Position numbers and translations under genes: made by a program. DNA of 50,146 nucleotides. Source: Deltaproteobacteria bacterium (GTDB lineage Bacteria; Myxococcota_A; Polyangia; Polyangiales; JADJMO01). This document shows, one piece after another, positions 1-9,009 of this stretch. A model generated the notes under the pieces. It had not been told where the DNA came from. It did not search any database and saw only the letters and a list, made by a program, of their open reading frames with translations. Position 1 is the stretch's first letter, and every line of letters starts with the position of its first letter. The stretch is from positions 1 to 50,146 of the forward strand of contig JALHOE010000041.1 of NCBI GenBank assembly GCA_022843175.1, given 5' to 3'.

Positions 1-1
1 G

Positions 2-610
2 CCTGCGCCTGCGGCCGGGCCGGCCCTCGACGACGAGGCCAAGCGGGTTCGGCTCGGGCAGCTCGAACAAGTTGCGGCTGCGTGCACCCGTTGCGCGCTT
101 CACCACGGGCGCACCCACTCGGTGTTCGCGCGTGGCAACCCGAATGCCGAGCTGATGTTCATCGGCGAGGGGCCCGGCGCGGACGAGGACGCGCAGGGGC
201 TGCCGTTCGTCGGCAAGGCCGGGCAGCTGCTCGACAAGATGATCGAGGCGATGGGCTACCGGCCCGACGACATCTACATCGCGAACATCGTGAAGTGTCG
301 CCCGCCCGAGAACCGCAAGCCGGAGCCGGCGGAGGCCGCGGCGTGCATCGGTTATCTCCAGGAGCAGATCGCCCTGGTGCGGCCGCGGGCGATCGTCGCG
401 CTCGGCGCGACAGCGTGCGAGGGCCTCCTCGGGATCAGCGGCATCACGCGTCTGCGCGGCACGTGGCGGCTGTATCGCGGGGAGATCCCCGTCATGCCGA
501 CCTTTCACCCCGCCTATTTGTTGCGCACACCCGAGGCGAAGCGCGAGGTGTGGGCGGACTTGCAGCAGGTCATGGCGAAGCTCGGAAAAACGCCGCCTGC
601 GAAGAAGTGA
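2..610 (+). CDS. Uracil-DNA glycosylase, family 4 (4Fe-4S), 5' end outside window
   Basis: Removes uracil from DNA as the first step of base excision repair. The frame is open from base 2, so the true start lies before the window; a GTG at 122 would cut off two cluster cysteines and is not the start. In the visible part, C28 and C31 (C-T-R-C) plus C99 (V-K-C-R-P-P-E-N) and C115 match the four iron-sulfur ligands of family 4 enzymes. Motif A is [17 protein letters not shown] at about residues 55-71, and the active-site H-P-A-Y-L-L motif is at 169-174. The C-terminus ends in a short Lys-rich tail. The family is clear from these motifs; what is upstream cannot be seen. Confidence 0.93.
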   Translation, partial: PAPAAGPALDDEAKRVRLGQLEQVAAACTRCALHHGRTHSVFARGNPNAELMFIGEGPGADEDAQGLPFVGKAGQLLDKMIEAMGYRPDDIYIANIVKCRPPENRKPEPAEAAACIGYLQEQIALVRPRAIVALGATACEGLLGISGITRLRGTWRLYRGEIPVMPTFHPAYLLRTPEAKREVWADLQQVMAKLGKTPPAKK

Positions 611-726
611 GCGCCTCGATCACGCCGGCCGAACCCGCGTCGTGCTCCACAGCGCCATACCCGTGGACGGATCCCGGCCCGAGCCGCGCTGGACAGCTGG
701 CACGTCGGCCGCAACTCTAATGAGGG

Positions 727-1905
727 ATGAGGGCAGACGACTCCGGTAGCCGCCCCTCCGTCCCGGGCGCTCCGTCGTCCGGCGACGGCAGGCGCAGCCG
801 CCGCGATTCGCTCTACGGCGACTCGATCCGCAAGGTCTTCAAGCCGCGCGTCGTGCCGCCGCCGTTCGGAATGAAGATCGCCGCCGCGATGCTCGGCGCG
901 CTCTCGGCCGTGACCACCTGCTTCGCCATCGCCGCGGGCGTCGTCCTCCACGTCCGCATCGGCAGCATCCTGTTCCTCGCTGCGTGGCTCGCGATCCTCG
1001 CAGTCGGCGCGTACGTCGGACCGGGGTGGTGGCGGCGGGAGGTCGAGATCGTCCTCACGTCTCGTCACGTCATCTGGCGGCGCGGTCGCCTCAAGCGCTC
1101 GATCGAGCGTCGCGCGATCTCGTACGCGCGCATTCACTGGCACCCCGGCGTCGCCGGCGTCGGCGATCTCGAGCTCGTGCGCGCCGTTCCCACCGGCGCG
1201 CTCCGTCGCACGCTCTCGATCACGCTCCCCGATCTCGAGGCGCCCGACGCGGTGTGGGCCGCCATCCGCGGCGTCGACGCGACGCCGGTGCTCGGCGATC
1301 GCGTGCGGCCCCTCGGTCAGCGCCTCGACCCCACCGAGCGCGTGCTGTGGACGGCGCAGCCCGCCGCGGTGCCCCCGTGGGACGTGCAGCGCCTCGGCAC
1401 CCTCGGCATCGCCGTCGTCGCGATGCTGTCCGGCGTGCGCGCGCTCGTCGGCGGCGTCCACGCGCTCCGCGTGCTGCACGGCGCCGGCCTCCACGCGTGG
1501 TCACCGGCGTTCGGCGCGATGGTGCTCGCGGTCTCCATCTCGGTGGCGGCGGTCCTCGTCACCGCGATCGTCGCCGGCTACCACGCGCTGGTCCGTCCGA
1601 AGCGCCTCGACCACGCCACGCGCTACGTGGTCACCGACCGCCGCGTGCTCATCCAGCGCGGCTCGGTCGAGCTCCACCTCGATCGCGACCGCATCGTCGA
1701 CGTGATCGACTCGCCGCAGGACCGCGGCCTCCACGACCTGTTCATCGTCCTCGGCGGCAAGAACGCCCACGCCCACGCGCTCGCCGGCGCGTTCGGCGAG
1801 AAGGTCGTCGGCGCGGTGAACGGCGACTTGTTGCCGGTGCTTCGCAGCGTGCAGGACAGCGACACCGTGCGCGCGATCCTGACCGAGGAGCGCGAGGCGG
1901 CGTAG
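727..1905 (+). CDS. Membrane protein with two bacterial PH-like (bPH) domains
   Basis: A 392-aa protein with an internal duplication: a pair of hydrophobic segments (about residues 50-100) followed by a beta-rich domain, then a second pair (about 225-285) followed by another. Each soluble half begins with a 'converts to a local standard' type strand such as L-T-S-R-H-V-I-W-R-R-G and V-T-D-R-R-V-L-I-Q-R-G, which is typical of bPH domains of the YdbS/YdbT type. The role of this family is poorly known; a membrane-associated function is inferred. The following gene starts 10 bases downstream, so the two are probably co-transcribed. The ATG at 727 follows a GAGGG only one base away, so the exact start is uncertain. 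Confidence 0.7.
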   Translation: MRADDSGSRPSVPGAPSSGDGRRSRRDSLYGDSIRKVFKPRVVPPPFGMKIAAAMLGALSAVTTCFAIAAGVVLHVRIGSILFLAAWLAILAVGAYVGPGWWRREVEIVLTSRHVIWRRGRLKRSIERRAISYARIHWHPGVAGVGDLELVRAVPTGALRRTLSITLPDLEAPDAVWAAIRGVDATPVLGDRVRPLGQRLDPTERVLWTAQPAAVPPWDVQRLGTLGIAVVAMLSGVRALVGGVHALRVLHGAGLHAWSPAFGAMVLAVSISVAAVLVTAIVAGYHALVRPKRLDHATRYVVTDRRVLIQRGSVELHLDRDRIVDVIDSPQDRGLHDLFIVLGGKNAHAHALAGAFGEKVVGAVNGDLLPVLRSVQDSDTVRAILTEEREAA

Positions 1906-1915
1906 CCTTCGGTCC

Positions 1916-2938
1916 GTGGGGCTGTTCGACTTCTTGGCTCCGAGCCGCTACCGCCCGGCCTGGGACGCGGAGCTCTCTACGCTCGTCGCGATCCGACGCA
2001 CGCCCAACGCGAGCTGGATCCGCGAGGAGTTCGTGCCCGACGGCTACCGAGGGACGGTCCGCGCTGCCGAGCCCGAGCCGGTGTCGACGAGCGCGATCGA
2101 GAGCCTGATCTTCACGACGTTTGGTGAGGAGGAGACCGCGGGTCTCCGCCGCGTCGACTTCTACGGTGGCCTCGCCGCGACGCGGTGGAGCGTGGACGTT
2201 CACCGCGGGTGCGCGATCGATCGACTCTTCGCGCGTCGCGGCGACGTCTTGTTGCTGTCGCAGCCAGTGAGCGGCCTGCGGGCGATCGCGCTCGCCGACG
2301 GACGCGAGGTGTGGTCGGAGACCACCAACGCCACGCTCGCCATGAGCCCTCGCCTGCTCGACAGCGGTGAGGTGCGCTGCGGCATGACCGACGGAACCGT
2401 GATCGACGTCGATCTCGAGCAGGCACGCACCGTCGCGCGCTTCGACGCGAGCAAGCGCGCCGGCGCGCTCCGGGGCGGGCGCTCCCTCGAACGCGCCGAC
2501 CACGCCACCCGCGACTCGGTCTGGCTCGAGGGAGTCCAGTTTCAACTCATGGACGGCGAGCTCCGCGGAAGAGGAAAGCCCGCGGCTCGACCGGCCGGCT
2601 ATGTCGTCTCGCCCCCGCTCCTCATCCACGGTCGATCGGTGGTCGCGTGGATGACGCGATCGCGGCGCGACACGACGGGCGTCGCCGTCGGGTTCTTCGA
2701 CACGAGGACGCTGGCGTGCGAGGAGTTGGTGGAGGTCTCGGGCTCGCGCGACGGTCGCTGCCTCTCCGCGTTCGTGGTCGACGACGTGCTCTGCGCCCGC
2801 GTGCTCGCCGACGACGTCACGACGCTCCTCGTCGACCTACGAACCCGCACCGTCGTGGGCGTGCTGCACCCCCACACCTCGGACAAGAGCGGGATCTTGA
2901 GCTCGGACGGCGAGGGGATTTTCAGCGGGCGGCTGTAG
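1916..2938 (+). CDS. Hypothetical protein with PQQ/WD-like beta-propeller segments
   Basis: A 340-aa protein with a GTG start 10 bases after the bPH gene. No signal peptide or membrane segment is visible, so it is likely cytoplasmic. The middle contains propeller-like units, for example L-R-A-I-A-L-A-D-G-R-E-V-W at about residues 122-134 and the following T-D-G-T-V-I-D-V-D-L-E, as seen in PQQ-like quinoprotein repeats that report a value and compare it. The N-terminus (G-L-F-D-F-L-A-P) is not a recognised domain. The gene ends 24 bases before the first hairpin repeat of the window. Function unknown. Confidence 0.6.
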   Translation: MGLFDFLAPSRYRPAWDAELSTLVAIRRTPNASWIREEFVPDGYRGTVRAAEPEPVSTSAIESLIFTTFGEEETAGLRRVDFYGGLAATRWSVDVHRGCAIDRLFARRGDVLLLSQPVSGLRAIALADGREVWSETTNATLAMSPRLLDSGEVRCGMTDGTVIDVDLEQARTVARFDASKRAGALRGGRSLERADHATRDSVWLEGVQFQLMDGELRGRGKPAARPAGYVVSPPLLIHGRSVVAWMTRSRRDTTGVAVGFFDTRTLACEELVEVSGSRDGRCLSAFVVDDVLCARVLADDVTTLLVDLRTRTVVGVLHPHTSDKSGILSSDGEGIFSGRL

Positions 2939-2962
2939 GCTCGGGCGCAGCCGTCACGGGTC

Positions 2963-3082
2963 AGGCGCTCGCTGACGCGCGCGCCTATCTGCAGGCGCGG
3001 GCGCAGACACAGGCGCGCGCGTCAGCGAGCGCCTATCTGCAGGCGCGGGCGCAGACATAGGCGCGCGCGTCAGCGAGCGCCT
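2963..3082. repeat. Hairpin repeat locus A (3 copies, convergent gene ends)
   Basis: Three copies of a 24-base imperfect hairpin: 2963-2986 (reverse orientation), 3011-3034 and 3059-3082 (forward). In forward orientation the unit is arm AGGCGC-G-CGC, loop GTCA, arm GCG-A-GCGCCT: six pairs, a G/A mismatch, three pairs and a four-base loop. The last two copies sit in a 48-base tandem duplication that also carries the linker around CTGCAGGCGCGGGCGCAGAC. The locus lies between two convergent stop codons (2938 and 3104). Confidence 0.85.
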
Positions 3083-3103
3083 ACGCGCAGGCGCAGGCGC
3101 ACT

Positions 3104-4468
3104 CTACTTCGGGGGCTTCGGGCGTTCCTTGTCGGGGTTCACGCACGACGACAGGTCGAAGAGCATGAACACGAGCGCCTTCTCCTGCGCGCTCAGGTCC
3201 TTGGTGGTGCAGCCGTTCGGGAACGGGTCGCCGGGCTTGTCGTCGGAGCTCACGTGGATGTCGCTGAAGACGACGCGTCCGCACTGCTCCTCGGGCTTGG
3301 TGCCGATCGGCGTGTTGAACGTGTAGTACATCACCGACTCCGGCGTCTTCCCGTAGATCCAGCGCTGCGAGGTGGCCGGGTTGACGGCGTCGACGGTGTG
3401 CTGGCCGGCCTTGAGCGTGAACTCACCGGCCATCGTGGAGCCGCCGACGTTCACCATCCACTCCGAGAGCGCGACGCCCTTGGGGAACGAGGTGTCGATG
3501 AACGCGGTCGTCGGGTTCGGGAGGTCGGGCTTCTCGACGAACGTTGCCACCGTCGGCAGCGGCGCGGGGCCGTGCACGAGCCAGTACTTGTGGAGGTGCG
3601 ACATGAAGACGCGGCCGCCCGCGTTCATGTACTCGAGCATCGCGCCGCGCGACGGCGCGGGCTTGTCGGGGCCGACGACGTCTTCTCCGGCGCCCTCGCA
3701 CGCGAGCAAGAGGATGTCGTACTTCTTGATCGTCGCCGCGTCGGGCCAGAGGTCGGCCTGTGGCGCGTAGCTCGTGCCGCTGGCGAGCCGGGAGCCGCCG
3801 CCGCTCTTGCCGGCGTAGAGGTGCACGCGCTCGGCGCCGGCCTTCACGCCGAACTCGGCGTCGTCGACGCCGATCTTGCGGAGCAGGCACTCGAGCGGAT
3901 CGGCGCCGCCGGTGGTGATGGCGATCTTCGGGATGTCGCCCTCGCTCTTGTTCCGCGGCAGGCGCAGCTGCCCCGCGTCGAGCGGGTTGTCGACGCAGCC
4001 CTTGATCTCCGGGACGACGATCTGCCGCCGCCACTTGCCGACCTGGATGACGAGCGGCACGTCCTTGCCCGTGGGCACGTTTTCCAGCGTGAACCGGCCC
4101 TTGGTGTCGGTGATCGCGCTCACCAGGGGGGCGCCGCTGATGTTGCCACAGCGATCGCACGAGGCGCCGTCGACGAACGGCTCGACCTTCGCGTTCGGGA
4201 CGTAGACGACGACGTTGTAGAGCGGGAGCTTTCCGGCCGGCTCGTGGACGACGCCGCTGATCGTCGTCTTCGCGCCGCCCTCGCAGAGCACCTGGCGGCA
4301 CTCGAGGTTCACGCACGCCGGGGTCGTGCCGTCGAGGCTGAAGCCCTCGTCGACCGCGCTGCCGTCGCCGACGACGGACGAATCGCCCGCGACGTTGTCG
4401 AGATCGCCGGCGCCCCCCGCGCGCCCGCAGCCGAGCGCCCAGCACGCGAGGAGAAGCGCCCTCTTCAT
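3104..4468 (-). CDS. Lipoprotein with carboxypeptidase regulatory-like and GATase-like regions
   Basis: A 454-aa secreted lipoprotein: the N-terminus M-K-R-A-L-L-L-A-C-W-A-L-G-C gives a signal peptide with lipobox L-G-C. A Cys-containing segment (about residues 50-75) leads into a carboxypeptidase-regulatory/CNA-B-like fold: T-I-S-G-V-V-H-E-P-A-G at about 69-79, then D-T-K-G-R-F-T-L-E-N-V-P near 123. The second half contains Y-D-I-L-L-L-A-C-E-G and N-A-G-G-R-V-F-M-S-H, resembling the Rossmann-like ThuA/GATase fold. Myxobacterial proteins of this architecture have no proven role and are sometimes mislabelled as tryptophan synthase. It is the last gene of a minus-strand operon after prepilin peptidase and a small lipoprotein (10-base gap). 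Confidence 0.75.
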   Translation of the reverse strand: MKRALLLACWALGCGRAGGAGDLDNVAGDSSVVGDGSAVDEGFSLDGTTPACVNLECRQVLCEGGAKTTISGVVHEPAGKLPLYNVVVYVPNAKVEPFVDGASCDRCGNISGAPLVSAITDTKGRFTLENVPTGKDVPLVIQVGKWRRQIVVPEIKGCVDNPLDAGQLRLPRNKSEGDIPKIAITTGGADPLECLLRKIGVDDAEFGVKAGAERVHLYAGKSGGGSRLASGTSYAPQADLWPDAATIKKYDILLLACEGAGEDVVGPDKPAPSRGAMLEYMNAGGRVFMSHLHKYWLVHGPAPLPTVATFVEKPDLPNPTTAFIDTSFPKGVALSEWMVNVGGSTMAGEFTLKAGQHTVDAVNPATSQRWIYGKTPESVMYYTFNTPIGTKPEEQCGRVVFSDIHVSSDDKPGDPFPNGCTTKDLSAQEKALVFMLFDLSSCVNPDKERPKPPK

Positions 4469-4478
4469 GGGCCTCAGT

Positions 4479-5114
4479 CTACTCCTCCGGCGGCGCGATC
4501 AACTTCGGTGGGTCCTTGGTGTCGCTGGGCACGACCGCGTCGACGATCACCTTCGGCGGCGCCTGCGCTGGCGCGTCGGCCGCGTAGAGCAGCGCTGGAC
4601 CGACGTGCGCGTCGCCCGCGTCCCCGAGGGGCAAGGGGACGCCCGCGAGCTCGTTCTTGTCCGGCGCCGGGCAGGTCAGCGCGAGGCCCGTGGAGGCGAC
4701 CGGGCCGGCCGCGTCCACGCGGATGTCGTAGTGGCTCGGCAGGTGCCAGTGCCCCGGGTACCAGGCGAGCGCGCCGTTCGGCATGCGCACGAGCGACGAG
4801 CGCGCGTAGGTCGCGCCGAAGGGCGGGTGCGTCCACGCGCCGGGGCGCCACTCCCACTTGCCCTTCACGGACGTCGCGCCGCCGAGCGATTTCCACGCCC
4901 AGTCGCCGTCGACCCACACCGCTCGATCCGACGGCGGCGCGCCGGTCTCCTCCGGCTTCGCGGCAGGCGGCGGGTAGGGGACGCACGTGGCCTCGAGGGC
5001 GCCGTGCGGGTGCTCGCCGTACGCGGGCTCCCTGACCCGAGAGGCGCTGCACGCCGCGAAGGCGAGCATCGCGAGCGCACACGGCGCGAGCACGACCGGG
5101 ACCGCAGCGCGCAT
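4479..5114 (-). CDS. YXWGXW-type lipoprotein
   Basis: A 211-aa protein starting at ATG 5114, chosen because it is followed directly by a signal peptide with lipobox (F-A-A-C at about residues 19-22). The body holds Trp-rich motifs W-V-D-G-D-W-A-W, W-E-W-R-P-G-A-W and W-Y-P-G-H-W, characteristic of YXWGXW repeat proteins, which are exported and of unknown function. A longer open frame runs upstream but overlaps the prepilin peptidase out of frame and is not coding. It lies 17 bases after the prepilin peptidase and 10 bases before the next lipoprotein, in one operon. Confidence 0.75.
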   Translation of the reverse strand: MRAAVPVVLAPCALAMLAFAACSASRVREPAYGEHPHGALEATCVPYPPPAAKPEETGAPPSDRAVWVDGDWAWKSLGGATSVKGKWEWRPGAWTHPPFGATYARSSLVRMPNGALAWYPGHWHLPSHYDIRVDAAGPVASTGLALTCPAPDKNELAGVPLPLGDAGDAHVGPALLYAADAPAQAPPKVIVDAVVPSDTKDPPKLIAPPEE

Positions 5115-5131
5115 GGCCGACGTGAGATGCC

Positions 5132-6055
5132 CTACTGGACGAGAAATGTCGACCAGTGCGCGAGGAGCCAGGGGCCGAACAACAGGTACTCGAGCGCGCC
5201 GAGGACGAGGAACGGACCGAACGGCACCCGCGCGCCGCCGAGTCCGTCCTCGGGCGGCTCGGCCACCGGATCCGATTCGTCGAGCGGCTCGCCCGCGGCG
5301 ATCGCTTCCTCGCGCTCGCGACGCACCGCCTCGGGCTCCTCGATCTTGCCGTGACGCGCGTAGATGAGCAGCGCGGCGAGGGTGCCCTGGATCGAGCCCG
5401 CGAACAGCGTGAACAACACGCCGGGCCACCCGAACCACGCGCCGATCAGGAGCTCGAGCTTCGCGTCGCCGAGGCCCATGCCCTGCTTCCCGCGGAGCAG
5501 CTTGTAGAGGAGGATGAACGGCACGTAGATGACGGCCACGCCGATCGCAGCGCCGATCAGCGAGTCCTTGAGCGCGATCTCCGGCCGCAGCCCGACGCTC
5601 GCGACCGCCACGACCGCGCCGCCATAGGTGATCTCGTCGGGCAGGTACATGTGCTCGAGATCGATGAACGCCGCGGCCACCAATCCATAAGCAATGGATA
5701 GATCGACGAACGCGCGACCGACCGCGGGCAGCAGCTGCGCGTGCGGCAGCGAGACCACGAACATCTCGACCACCGCCCAGGCGAGGAGCCCGCCGATCAG
5801 CTCCACCCCGGGGTAGCGAATCGAGATCGACGCACCGCAACATCGCGCCCGACCCCGCAACAGCAGCCAGGAGAGGACGGGGATGTTGTCTCGGGGAGCG
5901 ATCGGTTTGCCGCAGACGCAGTGCGACGGCGGGTGCGCGATGCTCTCCTCGCGCGGCATTCGCGCGATGACCACGTTGAGGAAGCTTCCGATGGCCAAGC
6001 CGAACGCGATCGCGAACGAACGAATCAGCCACGGCGGTACGTCGACGACGCGCAT
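5132..6055 (-). CDS. pilD: Prepilin peptidase (type IV leader peptidase, A24 family)
   Basis: Cleaves and N-methylates type IV prepilins and pseudopilins at the inner membrane. The two catalytic aspartates are present: D132 in F-I-D-L-E-H-M-Y-L-P-D and D197 in G-M-G-L-G-D-A-K-L. Several transmembrane helices are visible, and the N-terminal methylase-like domain begins with G-L-A-I-G-S-F-L-N-V-V-I-A-R-M-P. The usual pair of CxxC zinc motifs is degenerate: only C46, C48, C72 and C73 remain, spaced C-V-C and C-C. Length 307 aa is slightly above the family norm because of an acidic insert at about 230-270. It is divergent from pyruvate kinase with 42 bases between starts, and heads the lipoprotein operon. 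Confidence 0.92.
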   Translation of the reverse strand: MRVVDVPPWLIRSFAIAFGLAIGSFLNVVIARMPREESIAHPPSHCVCGKPIAPRDNIPVLSWLLLRGRARCCGASISIRYPGVELIGGLLAWAVVEMFVVSLPHAQLLPAVGRAFVDLSIAYGLVAAAFIDLEHMYLPDEITYGGAVVAVASVGLRPEIALKDSLIGAAIGVAVIYVPFILLYKLLRGKQGMGLGDAKLELLIGAWFGWPGVLFTLFAGSIQGTLAALLIYARHGKIEEPEAVRREREEAIAAGEPLDESDPVAEPPEDGLGGARVPFGPFLVLGALEYLLFGPWLLAHWSTFLVQ

Positions 6056-6097
6056 ATGTCGGGCAGGGGGCGCCCGGCCACGTTAGCATCCCGCTCC

Positions 6098-7567
6098 ATG
6101 ACCGGTCTGCAGTCGCAACATCCCCCCAAAGCCGCGTTGATCCGCCGCGCGAAGATCGTCTGCACCATTGGTCCCGCGTCCGACAGCGCCGAGATGCTCG
6201 ACCGTCTATGCGCCGCCGGGATGGACGTCGCCCGCCTCAATTTCTCCCACGGCAGCCACGACGAGCACCTCGCCCGCATCAAGGCCATCCGCGCCGCCGG
6301 CGAGCGCAACCGTCGGCCGATCGCCATCCTCCAGGACCTGTGCGGTCCCAAGATCCGCGCCGGCAAGATGGCGGCCGGCTTCTTCATGGCCGAGACCCAG
6401 GCCAGGGTCGACCTGGTCGAGGGCGACGACGAGCCGATCCAGGGCGTGATCCCGATCGGCTATCACGGGCTCGCCGAGGACGTCACCGTAGGCGACCGCA
6501 TCCTCGTCGACGACGGCCGCGTCGTCTTCCGCGTCGATCAAATCCTCACCGAGGACGGTATCCCGCGCGTGCGCACCACCGTCGAGCAGGGCGGGCGCGT
6601 GCAGAGCAAGGCCGGGGTGTTCCTCCCCTCGCGCTCGCTCCGCATCGACGCGCTCACCGACAAGGACAAGATCGATCTCGAGTTCGGGCTGTCCAACGGC
6701 GTCGACTACGTCGGCCTCTCCTTCGTCCGCGCCACCAAGGACGTCGAGCAGCTGCGGGACATCTGCGAGGCCTTCGGCCGCCCGACCCCGATCGTCGCGA
6801 AGATCGAGACGCCCGGCGCCATCGAGGACCTCGACGGCATCGTGCGCGCCTCCGACGCGGTGATGGTCGCCCGCGGTGACCTCGCGGTCGAGATGGCGCC
6901 CGAGCAGGTGCCGGTCCTGCAGAAACGCATCCTCACCGTCGCGCGTCGCCATCGCCGCCCGGTGATCGTCGCGACGGAGATGCTCCAGTCGATGACCAAG
7001 TCGTCGCGGCCCACGCGCGCCGAGGCGAGTGACGTCGCCAACGCGATCTTCGACGGCACCGACGCGGTCATGCTCTCGGGCGAGACGGCGAGCGGCGATC
7101 ACCCCGCGCTCGTCGCCAGCATGATGGCGCGGATCATCCAGATGGCCGAGGGCTCTCCCTTCTATCGGCCGCCGATCGATCAGCTCGAGATCGGCAAGAC
7201 AAGCGTCGCCGAGTCGATCGCGCGCAACGCGTGCGACATCGCCGTCGAGGTCAAGGCCAAGCTCGTCGTGTGCTTCACCCACTCCGGCGACACGGCGCGT
7301 CTGGTGAGCAAGGGGCGACCGACGGTGCCGATCATCGCGTTCTCGCCCGTCGAGCAGACTCGGCGCCGGCTTGCGTTGGTGTGGGGCGTACAACCGCGCG
7401 TGCTCAACGAGCGCGCCACGGTCGAAGAAGAGGTGATCAACCTCGCGACCGCCTACCTCATCTCCCACGGCCTCGCGGTGCCGGGCGACCGCGTCGTGCT
7501 GGTGTACGGCGCGCCGCTGAACGTGAAGGGCACGACCAACGTCGTGCGCGTCCACGAGGTGCGTTAG
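6098..7567 (+). CDS. pyk: Pyruvate kinase
   Basis: Converts phosphoenolpyruvate and ADP to pyruvate and ATP, the last step of glycolysis; cytoplasmic. The start at ATG 6098 gives 489 aa, close to the family norm. Visible motifs: C-T-I-G-P-A-S near the N-terminus; M-D-V-A-R-L-N-F-S-H-G; the substrate loop D-L-C-G-P-K-I-R-A-G (the more usual form is D-T-K-G-P-E-I-R); the active-site I-V-A-K-I-E-T-P-G-A segment; V-A-R-G-D-L-A-V-E; and A-T-E-M-L-Q-S-M. A C-terminal domain with the S-G-E-T-A and F-T-H-S-G signatures follows. The region upstream to 5741 is open in frame but overlaps the prepilin peptidase gene and is not coding. The gene ends 47 bases before a hairpin repeat. Confidence 0.96.
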   Translation: MTGLQSQHPPKAALIRRAKIVCTIGPASDSAEMLDRLCAAGMDVARLNFSHGSHDEHLARIKAIRAAGERNRRPIAILQDLCGPKIRAGKMAAGFFMAETQARVDLVEGDDEPIQGVIPIGYHGLAEDVTVGDRILVDDGRVVFRVDQILTEDGIPRVRTTVEQGGRVQSKAGVFLPSRSLRIDALTDKDKIDLEFGLSNGVDYVGLSFVRATKDVEQLRDICEAFGRPTPIVAKIETPGAIEDLDGIVRASDAVMVARGDLAVEMAPEQVPVLQKRILTVARRHRRPVIVATEMLQSMTKSSRPTRAEASDVANAIFDGTDAVMLSGETASGDHPALVASMMARIIQMAEGSPFYRPPIDQLEIGKTSVAESIARNACDIAVEVKAKLVVCFTHSGDTARLVSKGRPTVPIIAFSPVEQTRRRLALVWGVQPRVLNERATVEEEVINLATAYLISHGLAVPGDRVVLVYGAPLNVKGTTNVVRVHEVR

Positions 7568-7614
7568 GGATTGGTCCGGGCGGTGACCCGTCCGGGCGGG
7601 CCACATCACCCGTT

Positions 7615-7667
7615 AGGCGCTCGCTTACGCGCGCGCCTGTCCGAGGCGCTCGCTGACGCGCGCGCCT
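7615..7667. repeat. Hairpin repeat locus B (2 copies, convergent gene ends)
   Basis: Two reverse-orientation copies of the 24-base hairpin, at 7615-7638 (loop TTAC) and 7644-7667 (loop TGAC), five bases apart. They lie between the stop codon of pyruvate kinase (7567) and that of the outer-membrane barrel on the other strand (7685). A further degenerate arm (GGCGCGCCTGTC) follows at about 7675-7686. Confidence 0.85.
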
Positions 7668-7684
7668 GTCTGACGGCGCGCCTG

Positions 7685-8371
7685 TCAGAGGTGCGCGCCC
7701 GCGGCGCCCATGAACGTGACCGTGTTGTTCCCGCTCATGATCATCGCGCGCGAGTCCGCGCCGACGAAGAAGTTGCCGATCGGGTAGATGACCGACGCGC
7801 CCGGCGCGACGTACACCCGCGCGTCGTTCTCCGTGGCGTTCACGTTCTGCGCGGCCGCGGCGTTCGACGCGCCGGAGATCGACTGCGCGCGGAACGCGAG
7901 GCCGAGGCCGATGACCGGCCGGAGGATGACCTTGCCGACGCCGAGGTCGTAGCCGGCCTCCGGCCCGAGGTAGGTCGTGCTGTTCTTGATCGACACGCCC
8001 TGCGACTCGGCGGTGTTGCCGATGTGGTAGCCGGCGAGGCCGCCGATGTAGACGCGGCCGGGCAGCGTGTAGCCGAGGCGCGCGCCGAACCCGAGGCCGT
8101 ACGCGTCGCCGAGACCGAAACCCATGTTCGCGGCCCCGGAGAAGCCGGTCGGGTCCTTCACGAAGTCGCGCTTGCTCTTGCGCGAGAGATCGTCGATGTC
8201 GGTGGTGACAGGATCTTCGCTGCCCCGGGCAGTCGTGATCTCGGGCGAGGTGACGGTCACCTTCTTCGAGCCCTCTTTGGTCTCGGTGGTCTTTGCCGTC
8301 TGCGCGAGCGCGAAGGTGGGAACGGCCAAGCAGGCAGCGACGGAGAACGCAGTGAGGATCTTCTTGGACAC
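7685..8371 (-). CDS. Outer-membrane beta-barrel protein
   Basis: A 228-aa secreted protein. GTG 8371 is chosen as start because AAAGGA lies eight bases upstream and a classical signal peptide follows (S-K-K-I-L-T-A-F-S-V-A-A-C-L-A-V-P-T-F-A-L-A-Q, cleaved after A-L-A). An in-frame ATG further upstream (8524) would add a non-signal-like extension. After a Thr/Lys-rich linker, the chain alternates glycine-rich beta strands (G-F-G-L-G-D-A-Y-G-L-G-F-G-A-R-L-G-Y) as in eight- to ten-stranded small barrels; it ends A-G-A-H-L without the usual terminal aromatic. Role unknown; outer-membrane location is inferred. Confidence 0.75.
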   Translation of the reverse strand: MSKKILTAFSVAACLAVPTFALAQTAKTTETKEGSKKVTVTSPEITTARGSEDPVTTDIDDLSRKSKRDFVKDPTGFSGAANMGFGLGDAYGLGFGARLGYTLPGRVYIGGLAGYHIGNTAESQGVSIKNSTTYLGPEAGYDLGVGKVILRPVIGLGLAFRAQSISGASNAAAAQNVNATENDARVYVAPGASVIYPIGNFFVGADSRAMIMSGNNTVTFMGAAGAHL

Positions 8372-8812
8372 TGTGGTTGTCCTTTCTCGTCCGTGGTGCG
8401 GAGCGAAAAGTCCGAGCCTCGCCGCGGAGTGCGGCTCGGCCCATCGGTCAACTCCTCCTTCGCAAGCGCGGGGCCCGAGCTCGAACCTCGAGGCGACGAC
8501 GGGATCGTTCACGCAGCCGTGCATGACAGGGCCTGCCGGGACGCCACATGCGCGCGCCGCGAACTCAACCGTTCGCTCCCCTCTGGCGCGAATCGTTGGC
8601 CGCGTTAATATCCGTGAGTCGCCATCGCTGGTGACCGGCGCGGCCGGGGGGTTCCCCTGGGCTGATCCACGAGGCGAATCGCCGCCTCGACCGCGACCGT
8701 GGGCACGTGACCGTGTTTCGCCACGGTCCCACCTTAAGAACGCGCGGTCCGGTCACTCTTCATCGACTGACCCTCCCGCGCGCCGGCATCACGTCCGGAG
8801 GAGGAGAGACAA

Positions 8813-8857
8813 ATGCACAGAAACCGTGGCCTCTACCTGGAGGGTCCGGTCCGCTGA
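8813..8857 (+). CDS. Possible 14-aa leader peptide or micro-ORF
   Basis: ATG 8813 is preceded by GGAGGAGGAGAGACAA, one of the strongest Shine-Dalgarno sequences in the window, and encodes M-H-R-N-R-G-L-Y-L-E-G-P-V-R before TGA. It is followed about 150 bases later by a terminator-like hairpin. It may be a leader peptide, a translated small RNA, or chance; no single amino acid dominates as in classical attenuators. Confidence 0.3.
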   Translation: MHRNRGLYLEGPVR

Positions 8858-9009
8858 CGCGTTCGCGATCGCCTTCTACCCAGAAGTGATCGCACGTGCG
8901 GACTTGCAGTGTCTCTGACCGCGGAACCGATGCCATGCCCCACTGGGGAGCATCGAAACGCGCCCAGAAACGAGTAACGGACGCCTTCACAAGACGGCCG
9001 ACGAACAGG

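Noticed and set aside
3254-5035. 593-codon plus frame opposite the lipoproteins
   Set aside because: Arg/Asp/Val-rich shadow with no protein motif; the minus strand has lipoboxes and domains.
8540-9000. tRNA, RNase P, SRP or 6S RNA in the gap
   Set aside because: I looked for their conserved signatures and saw none convincing.
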